NCBI GenBank assembly: GCA_002205125.1
Contig: NIOE01000011.1
Span: forward strand, 247,301-311,300
From: Roseateles noduli
GTDB lineage: Bacteria > Pseudomonadota > Gammaproteobacteria > Burkholderiales > Burkholderiaceae_C
Direction: 5' to 3'
Length of the DNA stretch: 64,000 bases
This document shows, in pieces, positions 49,081-57,280 of the stretch (position 1 is the stretch's first letter; every line of letters starts with the position of its first letter). The notes under the pieces were generated by a model, which was not told the DNA's origin, ran no database searches, and saw nothing but the letters and a program-made list of their open reading frames with translations. Made by a program: the position numbers and the translations under genes.

Positions 49081-49599
49081 TCAGCGGACCGGCGCCAGGT
49101 GCGTCTTGCCCAGCAGCTCGCGCGCCATCCAGTCGTCGATCATCTTCTTCTCGTAGCGCAGGGACTCGGTGTCGAAATAGCGGTTGCCGCCGCTGTTCTG
49201 ATAGTCCATGTCCTTCAGGTCGGCCTTGCCGGACTTCAGCACCTGGCCGTTCTCGCTGAGCGTGTAGGTGAAGCTCATGCGCGGGATGGTCACCGACCGC
49301 AGGATGCGGACGCGATCCGTGCGGACGCGCGGCTCGACTTCGCCTGCCAGATCGACGTCCGTGACGTCGATCTTGAGCTGCTTGCCCGGGAGTTCACGCG
49401 CCGCCAAGGCCTTGAAGTGCTCTTCCAGCTGCTTCATGGCGTTGTCGCGATCCACGCCGATCCTGCCGATGTCGGAGAAGTTCTCCGGCTTGATGAAGGT
49501 GACTTCCGCCTGCGCCTGAGCGGCCGCGGCGATCGCGCCCAGGCTCACGCTCGTCAGGCCCAACAGCGCGGCGCGCTTGAAGAAGGTCGAGGTCGTCAT
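49081..49599 (-). CDS. DUF3016 family secreted protein
   Basis: The 172-residue protein has a signal peptide (FKRAALLGLTSVSLGAIAAA) and a mature part with VTFIKPENFSDIGRIGVDRD and DWMARELLGKTH, which fit DUF3016. The function is unknown; the protein is likely periplasmic. The ATG at 49599 is used. It lies downstream of the desaturase gene, on the same strand, after a terminator. Confidence 0.85.
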   Translation of the reverse strand: MTTSTFFKRAALLGLTSVSLGAIAAAAQAQAEVTFIKPENFSDIGRIGVDRDNAMKQLEEHFKALAARELPGKQLKIDVTDVDLAGEVEPRVRTDRVRILRSVTIPRMSFTYTLSENGQVLKSGKADLKDMDYQNSGGNRYFDTESLRYEKKMIDDWMARELLGKTHLAPVR

Positions 49600-49647
49600 G
49601 TCAGTCTCCTTGTCTGAGAGTCCGGACAAATTATGGGCGTCGCCAAG

Positions 49648-49676
49648 AAAAAAGGCGCCCTGGAGGGGCGCCCTTT
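49648..49676 (-). terminator. Rho-independent terminator after the desaturase gene
   Basis: On the minus strand the stem AAAG-GCGCCC pairs with GGGCGC-CTTT (one bulge), followed by TTTTTT. The T-run is at 49648-49653. Confidence 0.75.
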
Positions 49677-49745
49677 GCATTGCTTCATCTGTCGCTCGGT
49701 GAAGGCCGTCACTCAGGACGACTCATCACCCGACAGACGGTCCGA

Positions 49746-50969
49746 TCAGACGCGCACAGTACGCAGGCCCGTCGCGAACGCCTTCAGTTCAGCGATGCCG
49801 CTTTCCTCGGCCTTGCGGCACCAGGCTTGCAGGTCATGCACCAGCTGTTCGGCCGACACGTTCGTGCGGGTCCACAGCTGACGCAGCTCTTCGCGCATCG
49901 TCACCAGCTTGTCGAGCACCGGGCTCGCAGCGCGGGCGCCGTCCAGCTGCGCCTGATACGCCGCCGGGATCTTCTCGGCGTCGCGGTGCAGCCAGCGGGT
50001 CGCCAGCTTGAACTGGTGGAACTTGACGCTGTGCTGCTCGCCGGCGGCCTTCAGCTGGGTCAACTCGGCCTTGCAGACGCCGCGCAGACCGCGCGCATAA
50101 CGCGCCATCACTTCATAGCGGTTGGCGATGATGGCTTCCAGCGTGTCCTTGTCGGCCACGGCCTTGAGCTCGCCGGTCTTGATCTGCGGCGCCGTCTTGC
50201 GGACCTTCGCCCAGCCGATCATTTCCATCGCGCGGATGTAGCCCCAGCCGATGTCGAACTCGAACGGCTTGACCGAGAACTTGGCCGACGTCGGGTAGGT
50301 GTGGTGATTGTTGTGCAGCTCTTCGCCGCCGATGATCACGCCCCACGGCGACACGTTCGTCGACGCGTCCTGCGCCTCGAAGTTGCGATAGCCCCAGTAG
50401 TGACCAACGCCGTTGATCACGCCCGCCGCCCAGAACGGGATCCAGGCCATCTGGATCGCCCAGACCGCCATGCCGGCCACGCCGAACAGCGCCAGGTCGA
50501 TGATCATCATCAGCGACACACCCCAGACCGAACGGCCCGTGTAGACGTGGCGCTCGATCCAGTCGTCCGGCACGCCGTGGCTGAACTTCTTGATCGTTTC
50601 CTCGTTCTTGGCCTCGGCGCGATACAGCTCGGCGCCGCGCGTCATCACCGTCTTGATGCCGCGGGTGACGGGGCTGTGAGGATCGTCCTCGGTCTCGCAC
50701 TTCGCGTGGTGCTTGCGGTGGATGGCGACCCATTCGCGGGTGACCATGCCGGTCGTCAGCCACATCCAGAAGCGGAAGAAGTGCGACGGGATCGGACCCA
50801 GGTCCAGGGCCCGGTGCGCCTGCGCGCGGTGCAGGAAGATCGTCACGCCAGCAATGGTGATATGCGTCACCACCAAGGTGAAGACGACGATCTGCCACCA
50901 GCTGGCGCCGGTGAGGCCATCGATCATCCACGCCAGGATGGCGTCATGCACAGACATCAATACGTTCAT
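49746..50969 (-). CDS. Membrane acyl-CoA/acyl-lipid fatty acid desaturase
   Basis: This integral-membrane diiron enzyme inserts a double bond in fatty acyl chains. The 407-residue product has the three His boxes HRAQAH, HRKHH and HNNHH, and four hydrophobic helices in the first 200 residues. The C-terminal 150 residues are an extra helical region, longer than in many stearoyl-CoA-type enzymes. It is transcribed from the 51000 region and ends at a strong terminator. It likely helps adapt membrane fluidity. Confidence 0.9.
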   Translation of the reverse strand: MNVLMSVHDAILAWMIDGLTGASWWQIVVFTLVVTHITIAGVTIFLHRAQAHRALDLGPIPSHFFRFWMWLTTGMVTREWVAIHRKHHAKCETEDDPHSPVTRGIKTVMTRGAELYRAEAKNEETIKKFSHGVPDDWIERHVYTGRSVWGVSLMMIIDLALFGVAGMAVWAIQMAWIPFWAAGVINGVGHYWGYRNFEAQDASTNVSPWGVIIGGEELHNNHHTYPTSAKFSVKPFEFDIGWGYIRAMEMIGWAKVRKTAPQIKTGELKAVADKDTLEAIIANRYEVMARYARGLRGVCKAELTQLKAAGEQHSVKFHQFKLATRWLHRDAEKIPAAYQAQLDGARAASPVLDKLVTMREELRQLWTRTNVSAEQLVHDLQAWCRKAEESGIAELKAFATGLRTVRV

Positions 50970-51018
50970 TCGGTCCTAACCCTGCTCGCGAGGAGCCAGT
51001 TGTCCACAGGAAGCCCCC

Positions 51019-51024
51019 ATTGTA
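51019..51024 (-). promoter_or_regulatory. Candidate -10 box for the desaturase gene
   Basis: The minus strand reads TACAAT, in the context CCTACAATG, 50 bases upstream of the desaturase start. The -35 is not clear. Confidence 0.4.
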
Positions 51025-51082
51025 GGCGACGCACTCTAGAAATCGCCCGGATGTAAGCCGCTTTCCCGCCGGTCTTTTGACG

Positions 51083-51138
51083 CTTCAGGACCGGAAGGGC
51101 CTGAAGACGTGATCGAACGAACGGTGCGAGCCGTTCGT
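51083..51138. repeat. Two tandem inverted repeats upstream of the desaturase gene
   Basis: CTTCAGG (51083-51089) pairs with CCTGAAG (51100-51106). ACGAACGG (51117-51124) pairs with CCGTTCGT (51131-51138), a perfect 8-bp dyad with a 6-base loop. They lie between rsmB and the desaturase gene. The second looks like an operator; either could also end the rsmB transcript, but no U-run follows. Confidence 0.5.
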
Positions 51139-51195
51139 ATCAAAAACAAACCATTCTTCCGACGCCGAGATCCGGTGTCCGGCGGCTCCGCGGGC

Positions 51196-52464
51196 TTACT
51201 TCTTCCGCTCCCAGACTGCGGCGAAGAAGCCGTCGCTCTGGTGACGATGCGGCCACAAGCGCAGATAGCCGTTCTCCGACAGCGCTGCCGCCTGGGTCGC
51301 TTCGACCTGCGCATGCGTCAGCACGTCCTGTGCCGGGATGAAGTTGAAGTCGGGGTGGGCTTCGGCGAAAGCCTCGGCGACCGACTCGTTCTCGGCATCC
51401 AGCAGCGAGCAGGTCGCGTAGACCAGACGACCACCCGGCTTGAGCAGGCGCGAGGCGCTGTTCAGGATCGCCAACTGCTTGGCGTGCAGTTCCTGGATGC
51501 CCTCCGGCGACTGGCGCCACTTCAGGTCCGGATTGCGGCGGAGCGTGCCCAGCCCCGAGCACGGCGCATCGACCAGCACGCGGTCGATCTTCCCGGCCAG
51601 GCGCTTGACGCGTTCGTCGCGCTCGTTGCTGATCTGCACCGGGTAGACGTTGGACAGTCCGCTGCGCGCCAGGCGCGGCTTGAGCTTGTCGAGGCGGTGT
51701 CCCGAGACATCGAACGCGTACAGCCGACCGGTGTTGCGCATCGCGGCGCCCAGCGCCAGCGTCTTGCCGCCGGCACCGGCACAGAAGTCGACGACCATCT
51801 CGCCGCGCTTGGCTTCGGTCAGCAGGGACAGCAACTGGCTGCCCTCATCCTGGACCTCGACCTGGCCGCTGGTGAAGACGTCGAGCTTCTGCAGCGCCGG
51901 CTTGCCTTCCAGCCGCAGGCCCCAGGGCGAGAACGGCGTCGGCGACGACGCGAAGCCCTTCTCCTGAAGCGCAGCCTGCACGTCCTCGCGCTTGGCCTTC
52001 AACAGGTTGACGCGCAGGTCCAGCGGCGCCGGCACGTTGACGGCTTCGGCCAGTTGCCAGAACTGCTCGTCGCCCAGACGCTGCTTCAGCGGGTCGACGA
52101 TCCAGTCGGGCAGGTTGTGCCGCAGCTTCGCCGGCAGCTTGGTGCGGTCGACCTTCGCCACCTGCTTGAGCCAGTGCTGCTCTTCGTCGTTGAGCGCGGC
52201 GCGGAGGAAGGCCTCGCTGCCGGCCCAGGCAAGAATCGCCAGTCGCCGCGACATCGGACCGCGGCCCGACTGGGCCAGATGCTGCAGCACCGGACGCAGG
52301 CGCAGCACGGCGTAGGCGGTTTCGGCCACGGTGTGGCGCTCGCGCTGGCCGAGCGCCTTGTGCGCGCGGAAGAAGTCGGAAACGAGGGAGTCGGCGGGCT
52401 TGTCGAACAGCAGCAGGCTGTCCACCAGTTCGGCGCAGAGTTCAAGAAGGGCATTAGGATGCAT
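51196..52464 (-). CDS. rsmB: RsmB/NOP-family 16S rRNA m5C methyltransferase
   Basis: This S-adenosylmethionine-dependent enzyme methylates a cytosine of 16S rRNA (C967 in E. coli). The 422-residue product has an N-terminal NusB-like region, the SAM loop VVDFCAGAGGKTLALGA, and the catalytic cysteines in VDAPCSGLGTLRRNPD and YATCSLLDAENE. The ATG at 52464 is the frame start. It is divergent from a DUF1653 gene. Confidence 0.9.
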   Translation of the reverse strand: MHPNALLELCAELVDSLLLFDKPADSLVSDFFRAHKALGQRERHTVAETAYAVLRLRPVLQHLAQSGRGPMSRRLAILAWAGSEAFLRAALNDEEQHWLKQVAKVDRTKLPAKLRHNLPDWIVDPLKQRLGDEQFWQLAEAVNVPAPLDLRVNLLKAKREDVQAALQEKGFASSPTPFSPWGLRLEGKPALQKLDVFTSGQVEVQDEGSQLLSLLTEAKRGEMVVDFCAGAGGKTLALGAAMRNTGRLYAFDVSGHRLDKLKPRLARSGLSNVYPVQISNERDERVKRLAGKIDRVLVDAPCSGLGTLRRNPDLKWRQSPEGIQELHAKQLAILNSASRLLKPGGRLVYATCSLLDAENESVAEAFAEAHPDFNFIPAQDVLTHAQVEATQAAALSENGYLRLWPHRHQSDGFFAAVWERKK

Positions 52465-52535
52465 CGCCCGATTATCCCAGGCTCCGGGCCCGGGACCGCG
52501 CCCTGCCCTGTTCCCGACGTCACGCCCCCTTCTTC

Positions 52536-52814
52536 ATGAGCGATTCCCACACGACCCAGGACCCCGCGGCGCACGGCGCCGGCGACCCGTTGCCGCGTCT
52601 GCCGGACGCCCCTGCCGGCCGCTACCGCCACTACAAGGGCGGCGAATACGAGGTGCGCGGCGTCGTCCGCCACAGCGAGACGCTCGAGGCGCTGGTGCTC
52701 TACGCGCCGCTCTACAACGACAGTGGCCTGTGGGTGCGCCCCTACGACATGTTCTTCGGCACCGTCGAGATCGACGGCGTGGCCCAACCGCGCTTCGCCC
52801 GCATCCCGGATTGA
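52536..52814 (+). CDS. DUF1653 protein
   Basis: The 92-residue protein has the DUF1653 core GRYRHYKGGEYEVRGVVRHS followed by LYNDSGLWVRPYDMFFG. These small proteins form beta-rich domains of unknown role. It starts 71 bases after the divergent rsmB start and precedes a DUF1345 gene. Confidence 0.9.
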   Translation: MSDSHTTQDPAAHGAGDPLPRLPDAPAGRYRHYKGGEYEVRGVVRHSETLEALVLYAPLYNDSGLWVRPYDMFFGTVEIDGVAQPRFARIPD

Positions 52815-52843
52815 GTCCGGACGGATCCCCGGACGAACGCCCC

Positions 52844-53494
52844 ATGCCCCTGCTGCACCAGATCAAGCGCCGCCCCCGCCTGCTGATCGGCGCGGCGACC
52901 GGCGCCCTGCTGGCGGCGGCCTGGCCAGTCGAGCTGGCCTGGCACACCCGCACACTGCTCGGCTGGAGCGCTGGCGTCTGGACCTACCTTGTGCTGATCG
53001 GCTGGATGATGTTCCGCACCGACGCGGACGATGTCGAGGAGCAGGCCCGTGCCGTCGCGGACAGCGCGCCGACGGTACTGATCCTGGCGATCCTCGGCGG
53101 CGCCGCGAGCATGGCGGCGATCGCGCTGGAGCTGGCCCAGGTGAAGGAGTCCGGCCTGCTGCAGGCCTGGCCGCATCTGCTGGTGGCGTCGGCGACGCTG
53201 ACAGGTTCGTGGCTGCTGCTGCCGGTGGAATTCGGCCTGGCGTACGCGTCGCTGTTCCACAGCGGGCCGAAGGCGCCTCACGGGCTGGAGTTCCCCGGCG
53301 ACGAGGAAGCGCCCGACTACCTGGATTTCTTCTACTTCGCGGCGACCGTCGCCGCGACCTCGCAGACTTCGGACGTCGTCGTCAGCGCGAGACCGATCCG
53401 GCGGCTGGTGCTCGTGCAGGCGATCCAGGCGTTCGTGTTCAACACGGTCGTGCTGGCGCTGACGATCAACTTCCTGGCGGGCATGCTGGGCTGA
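52844..53494 (+). CDS. DUF1345 membrane protein
   Basis: The 216-residue product is an integral membrane protein with about five hydrophobic segments. Examples are WTYLVLIGWMMF, VLILAILGGAASMAAIALEL and FNTVVLALTINFLAGM. The conserved PDYLDFFYFAATVAATSQTSD is typical of DUF1345, whose function is unknown. The ATG at 52844 is used. It follows the DUF1653 gene by 29 bases. Confidence 0.87.
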   Translation: MPLLHQIKRRPRLLIGAATGALLAAAWPVELAWHTRTLLGWSAGVWTYLVLIGWMMFRTDADDVEEQARAVADSAPTVLILAILGGAASMAAIALELAQVKESGLLQAWPHLLVASATLTGSWLLLPVEFGLAYASLFHSGPKAPHGLEFPGDEEAPDYLDFFYFAATVAATSQTSDVVVSARPIRRLVLVQAIQAFVFNTVVLALTINFLAGMLG

Positions 53495-53535
53495 CGCCTC
53501 AGCCTCGGAGCCGACGCTCCGCTGCGCCAGGACGC

Positions 53536-54174
53536 TCAGCTGAACATCTGCGATTCGCCGCCGCGATGGCGCACGCGCGCGCCCTCGGTCGCGAGCTGGT
53601 CCTCGACGAACCAGCGCACGGCGCTCGGATACATGCGGTGCTCGAGCTTGAGCACGCGCGCCGCCAGCGCCGCCTCGTCGTCGCCGTCCAGCACCGGCAC
53701 CACCGCCTGCGCGACGATCGGCCCGTGGTCGAGCTCCGCCGTCACGAAGTGCACCGTCGCGCCGGCCACGCGGCAGCCCGCCTCGATGGCGCGCTGATGG
53801 GTGTGCAGGCCGGTGAAGGCCGGCAGCAGCGACGGATGGATGTTGAGCATCCGACCCGCGTAGTGGCCGGTGAAGCCCGGCGTCAGGATGCGCATGAAGC
53901 CGGCCAGCACCACCAGATCGGGCGCGAAGCCATCGATGACGCGCTGCAGTTCCGCGTCGAACGCCACCCGCGCCGCGTCGCCCTTGCCGAAGGCCTTGTG
54001 GTCGACGACCGCAGTGGGGACGCCATGCGCCCGCGCGAATTCCAGCCCGCCGGCGTCCGGCCGGTTGCTGATCACCGCGGCGATGCGGGCCGGCCATCCG
54101 CCGGCGGCGCAGGCCTGGACGATGGCTTCCATGTTGGAGCCTCGCCCGGAGATCAGGATCACGATGTTCTTCAT
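53536..54174 (-). CDS. purN: Phosphoribosylglycinamide formyltransferase 1
   Basis: PurN transfers a formyl group from N10-formyl-THF to GAR in purine synthesis. The 212-residue product begins MKNIVILISGRGSNMEAIVQ. The active-site residues are in LNIHPSLLPAFTG and VHFVTAELDHGPIVAQ. The ATG at 54174 is chosen; the longer frame is low-complexity. It is convergent with DUF1345 and divergent from trpS. Confidence 0.95.
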   Translation of the reverse strand: MKNIVILISGRGSNMEAIVQACAAGGWPARIAAVISNRPDAGGLEFARAHGVPTAVVDHKAFGKGDAARVAFDAELQRVIDGFAPDLVVLAGFMRILTPGFTGHYAGRMLNIHPSLLPAFTGLHTHQRAIEAGCRVAGATVHFVTAELDHGPIVAQAVVPVLDGDDEAALAARVLKLEHRMYPSAVRWFVEDQLATEGARVRHRGGESQMFS

Positions 54175-54233
54175 GGGCCGGCAGTGTAGCCAAGGGCATG
54201 GGCATGACCGGTGTCGACCGGTCCGCCGCTCCC

Positions 54234-54239
54234 TACAAT
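54234..54239 (+). promoter_or_regulatory. Candidate -10 box for trpS
   Basis: TACAAT in CCCTACAATC lies 93 bases before trpS. No good -35 is seen. Confidence 0.4.
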
Positions 54240-54331
54240 CGCCCTCCCGCCGTTGCCGTTCCGTCGTCGTCCGCCCGGCCTCTTTCCGAGACCGCCCGCC
54301 CCGGCACGGCCACCGCCCCAGCCCTCCGCCA

Positions 54332-55348
54332 ATGACCGACCACCCCACCCCCACCTCGCGCCAGCGCGTGCTGTCCGGCATGCGCCCGACCGGCGCGCTG
54401 CACCTCGGCCACTACCACGGTGCGCTGAAGAACTGGGTGCGGCTGCAGGACGCCTACGACTGCTTCTTCTTCGTCGCCGACTGGCACGCGCTGACGACGC
54501 ATTTCCAGCATCGCGAGGGCCTGGAGCAGAGCGTCTACGACATGGTCGTCGACTGGCTCGCCGCCGGCGTCGATCCGGAGCAGGCGACGCTGTTCATCCA
54601 GAGCCGCATGCCGGAACACGCCGAGCTGTTCACGCTGCTGGCGATGAGCACGCCGTCGAGCTGGCTGGAGCGGATGCCAAGCTACAAGGACCTCGTGGCC
54701 GAGAACCGCGAACTGGCGACCTATGGCTTCCTCGGCTATCCGCTGCTGCAGGCGGCCGACATCCTGATCTACAAGGCGGCTTTCGTCCCGGTGGGCGAGG
54801 ACCAGGCGCCGCACGTGGAGGTCACGCGCGAGGTCGCCCGCCGCTTCAACCACCTCTACCGGCCGCCGACCGCACCGCTGTTCCCGGAACCGCAGGCGCT
54901 GATGACCGAGACCTCGCGGCTGCCCGGCCTGGACGGCCGCAAGATGAGCAAGACCTACGGCAACGCGATCGCGATGCGCGACGCGCCGGAGGTGGTGGCC
55001 GACAAGGTGCGCAAGATGCAGACGGACCCGCAGCGCGTGCGCCGCGGCGATCCGGGCGAGCCCGAACGTTGCCCCGTCTGGGCGCTGCACAAGGTCTACG
55101 CCGACAGTGACACGCGCGCCTGGGTCGAGGCCGGCTGCCGCAGCGCAGGCATCGGCTGCCTAGACTGCAAGGAGCCGCTGATCGAGGCCATCCACGACGA
55201 GCAGGCGCCGTGGCGCGCCCGGGCCGACGAGCTGCTCGCCGATCCGAAGAAGGTCCACTGGATCGTCGAGGTCGGCACCGAACGTGCCCGTGCGGTGGCG
55301 CGCAAGACGCTGCGCGAGGTGCGCGGCGCGATGGGCATCGACTATTGA
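54332..55348 (+). CDS. trpS: Tryptophanyl-tRNA synthetase
   Basis: This class I synthetase charges tRNA-Trp. The 338-residue product has the HIGH-type motif ALHLGHYHGAL and the KMSKS-type GRKMSKTYGNA. The ATG at 54332 (MTDHPTPTSRQRVLSGMRP) matches other TrpRS; the open frame extends upstream with no family match. No strong SD is seen. It is followed 37 bases later by a DUF3717/DUF1289 gene. Confidence 0.95.
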   Translation: MTDHPTPTSRQRVLSGMRPTGALHLGHYHGALKNWVRLQDAYDCFFFVADWHALTTHFQHREGLEQSVYDMVVDWLAAGVDPEQATLFIQSRMPEHAELFTLLAMSTPSSWLERMPSYKDLVAENRELATYGFLGYPLLQAADILIYKAAFVPVGEDQAPHVEVTREVARRFNHLYRPPTAPLFPEPQALMTETSRLPGLDGRKMSKTYGNAIAMRDAPEVVADKVRKMQTDPQRVRRGDPGEPERCPVWALHKVYADSDTRAWVEAGCRSAGIGCLDCKEPLIEAIHDEQAPWRARADELLADPKKVHWIVEVGTERARAVARKTLREVRGAMGIDY

Positions 55349-55385
55349 GACGACAGAAACCACAGCAACGACAGAGACGACCGAG

Positions 55386-55850
55386 ATGGCCGGCATCCAC
55401 ATCACCGACCTCGAATCCGCCATCAACTGGTGGCGCCAGCGCTCGCCGGGCGACGGCGTGACGCTGGGGCCCGAACTGCGCGCGCTGGCGGAGGTCTATG
55501 CGCTGATGGTCTTCCACCACGAGACCGAGTGCGACGAGGACTCCATGCCGCAGCGGGCGCTCGCGGCGTGGCTGCGCTGGTACGACACGACGCCGGACGC
55601 GCCCTGCATCGCGATCTGCTCGACCAGCCAGGGCGACGAGCTCTGCAAGGGCTGCGGTCGCACCTTCGACGAGGTCCAGAACTGGCCGGTGCTGACGGCT
55701 GGCGAGAAGCGCGCGACCTGGCGCCGGATCACGATCGAAGGCACGGCCTGGCGCTTCAACCGGTATGCGGAGCGCGCCATCGAGCTGCGCGGCGCCAGCG
55801 GCGCGGCCGAAGCCGGCGGTGACGACACGTCCGGCAAGGACTCCGCTTGA
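55386..55850 (+). CDS. DUF3717-DUF1289 fusion protein
   Basis: The 154-residue protein joins two small domains: an N-terminal DUF3717 (ITDLESAINWWRQRSP, then LRALAEVYALMVFH) and a DUF1289-like zinc-ribbon-type region with CIAICSTSQGDELCKGCGRTF. Four cysteines in C-x3-C...C-x2-C could bind a metal. It may be cytosolic. The function is unknown. It overlaps the MATE start by four bases. Confidence 0.8.
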   Translation: MAGIHITDLESAINWWRQRSPGDGVTLGPELRALAEVYALMVFHHETECDEDSMPQRALAAWLRWYDTTPDAPCIAICSTSQGDELCKGCGRTFDEVQNWPVLTAGEKRATWRRITIEGTAWRFNRYAERAIELRGASGAAEAGGDDTSGKDSA

Positions 55851-57235
55851 GCACAGCGCTGCACGGCCGGCTCGCCAGCCTGCGCCAGATCCTGCCGCTC
55901 GCGTGGCCCGTGTTCATCGGGCAGCTCGCGGTGCTGGCGTATTCGACGATCGACACGCTGCTCGTCGCGCGCCATTCCGCGATCGACCTGGCGGCGCTGG
56001 CCGTGGGCTCGGCCGTCTACACCTCGGTCTTCGTCGGCCTGATGGGCGTGGTGCTGGCGATCTCGCCGGTCGCCGGGCAGCTCTTCGGCGCGAAGCGCAT
56101 GGCCGAGGCCGGCGACAGCCTCCATCAGGCGGCATGGCTCGCGCTGGCGCTGACGGTCGTCGGCGAGTTGATCCTGTGGTTCCCGCAGCCCTTCCTGGCG
56201 ATCTCCCAGGTCAGCCCCGAGATCGCCGCCAAGATCCGCGACTACCTGCGCATGCTGGGCATCGCGCTGCCGGCGGCCCTGCTGTTCACCGCCTACCGCG
56301 GCTTCAACACGGCGGTGTCGCGACCCAAGGCCGTGATGGCGCTGCAGATCGGCGGGCTGCTGCTGAAGTTCCCCGCCAGCGCGCTGCTGATCGGTGGATT
56401 CACGCTCGGGCCGCTGCAGGTGCCGGCGCTGGGCGCGGTCGGCTGCGCGATCGCCACGGCGATCGTGATGTGGAGCCAGTTGCTCATCGCGCTGGCCGTG
56501 CTGCGCCGCGATCCGTTCTATGCCGACTTCGGCTTCGCCCGCAGCGGGCTGCACCGTCCGCGCAAGGACACGCTGATGCGGCTGCTGAAGCTGGGCGTGC
56601 CGATGGGCGCGTCGGTGCTGATCGAGGTCACCGGCTTCACCTTCATGGCGATCTTCATCGCGCGCCTGGGCACGACGCCGGTGGCGGGGCATCAGCTCTG
56701 CGCCAACCTCGTCGCAATGATGTTCATGCTGCCGCTGGCGCAGGCGAACGCCTGCAGCACGCTGGTGGCGCAGGCGATGGGCGCGCGCGACTACGCCGCG
56801 GCACGCCGGCTCGGCTGGCATGGCCTGGAGATCGCGCTGGCGATCGCGTTCGTGCTCGGCGGCGTGGTCTTCTCGTTGCGCGAGCAGGTGCTCGGTCTGT
56901 ACACGAGCAACGCCGCCGTGATCGCCGCCGCCCTGCCCCTGCTGGGTTGGCTGTGGCTCTTCCACGTTTCCGACGCCGGCCAGACCGTCGCCGCCTTCGT
57001 GCTGCGCGCCCATCACATCGCGACCGCGCCGATGCTGATCTACGCGTTCGCGATCTGGGGGCTCGGATTGGGCGGGGGTTATTGGCTGGTCTTCGGCGAT
57101 CACGCCGTCGCGCTGCCCGCGATCATGCAGGGCGCGATGGGCTTCTGGAGCGCCGCCTCGGTGGGGCTCGCGGCGGCCGCGATCGGGCTCAGCATCCTGC
57201 TGGCCCTCGTCCATCGCCGCGAGATCGGGCCCTGA
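55847..57235 (+). CDS. MATE-family multidrug/Na+ exporter
   Basis: The 462-residue product has twelve hydrophobic segments and the MATE motifs PVAGQLFGAKRMAEAGD and TLVAQAMGARDYAAARRLG, one in each half. It would export cationic drugs or metabolites. It starts with TTG (TTGAGCACA), overlapping the preceding gene by four bases, so translation is coupled. It ends 45 bases before the convergent histidine kinase gene. Confidence 0.9.
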   Translation: MSTALHGRLASLRQILPLAWPVFIGQLAVLAYSTIDTLLVARHSAIDLAALAVGSAVYTSVFVGLMGVVLAISPVAGQLFGAKRMAEAGDSLHQAAWLALALTVVGELILWFPQPFLAISQVSPEIAAKIRDYLRMLGIALPAALLFTAYRGFNTAVSRPKAVMALQIGGLLLKFPASALLIGGFTLGPLQVPALGAVGCAIATAIVMWSQLLIALAVLRRDPFYADFGFARSGLHRPRKDTLMRLLKLGVPMGASVLIEVTGFTFMAIFIARLGTTPVAGHQLCANLVAMMFMLPLAQANACSTLVAQAMGARDYAAARRLGWHGLEIALAIAFVLGGVVFSLREQVLGLYTSNAAVIAAALPLLGWLWLFHVSDAGQTVAAFVLRAHHIATAPMLIYAFAIWGLGLGGGYWLVFGDHAVALPAIMQGAMGFWSAASVGLAAAAIGLSILLALVHRREIGP

Positions 57236-57280
57236 ACTTCTCCGCAACTTCCGGAGCTTTCCGGGCCTTTCAGAACCTCT

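Noticed and set aside
54175..54331. T-box or tryptophan attenuator before trpS
   Set aside because: No T-box motif, no leader peptide with Trp codons and no terminator/antiterminator pair are seen; T-boxes are also not expected in this lineage.
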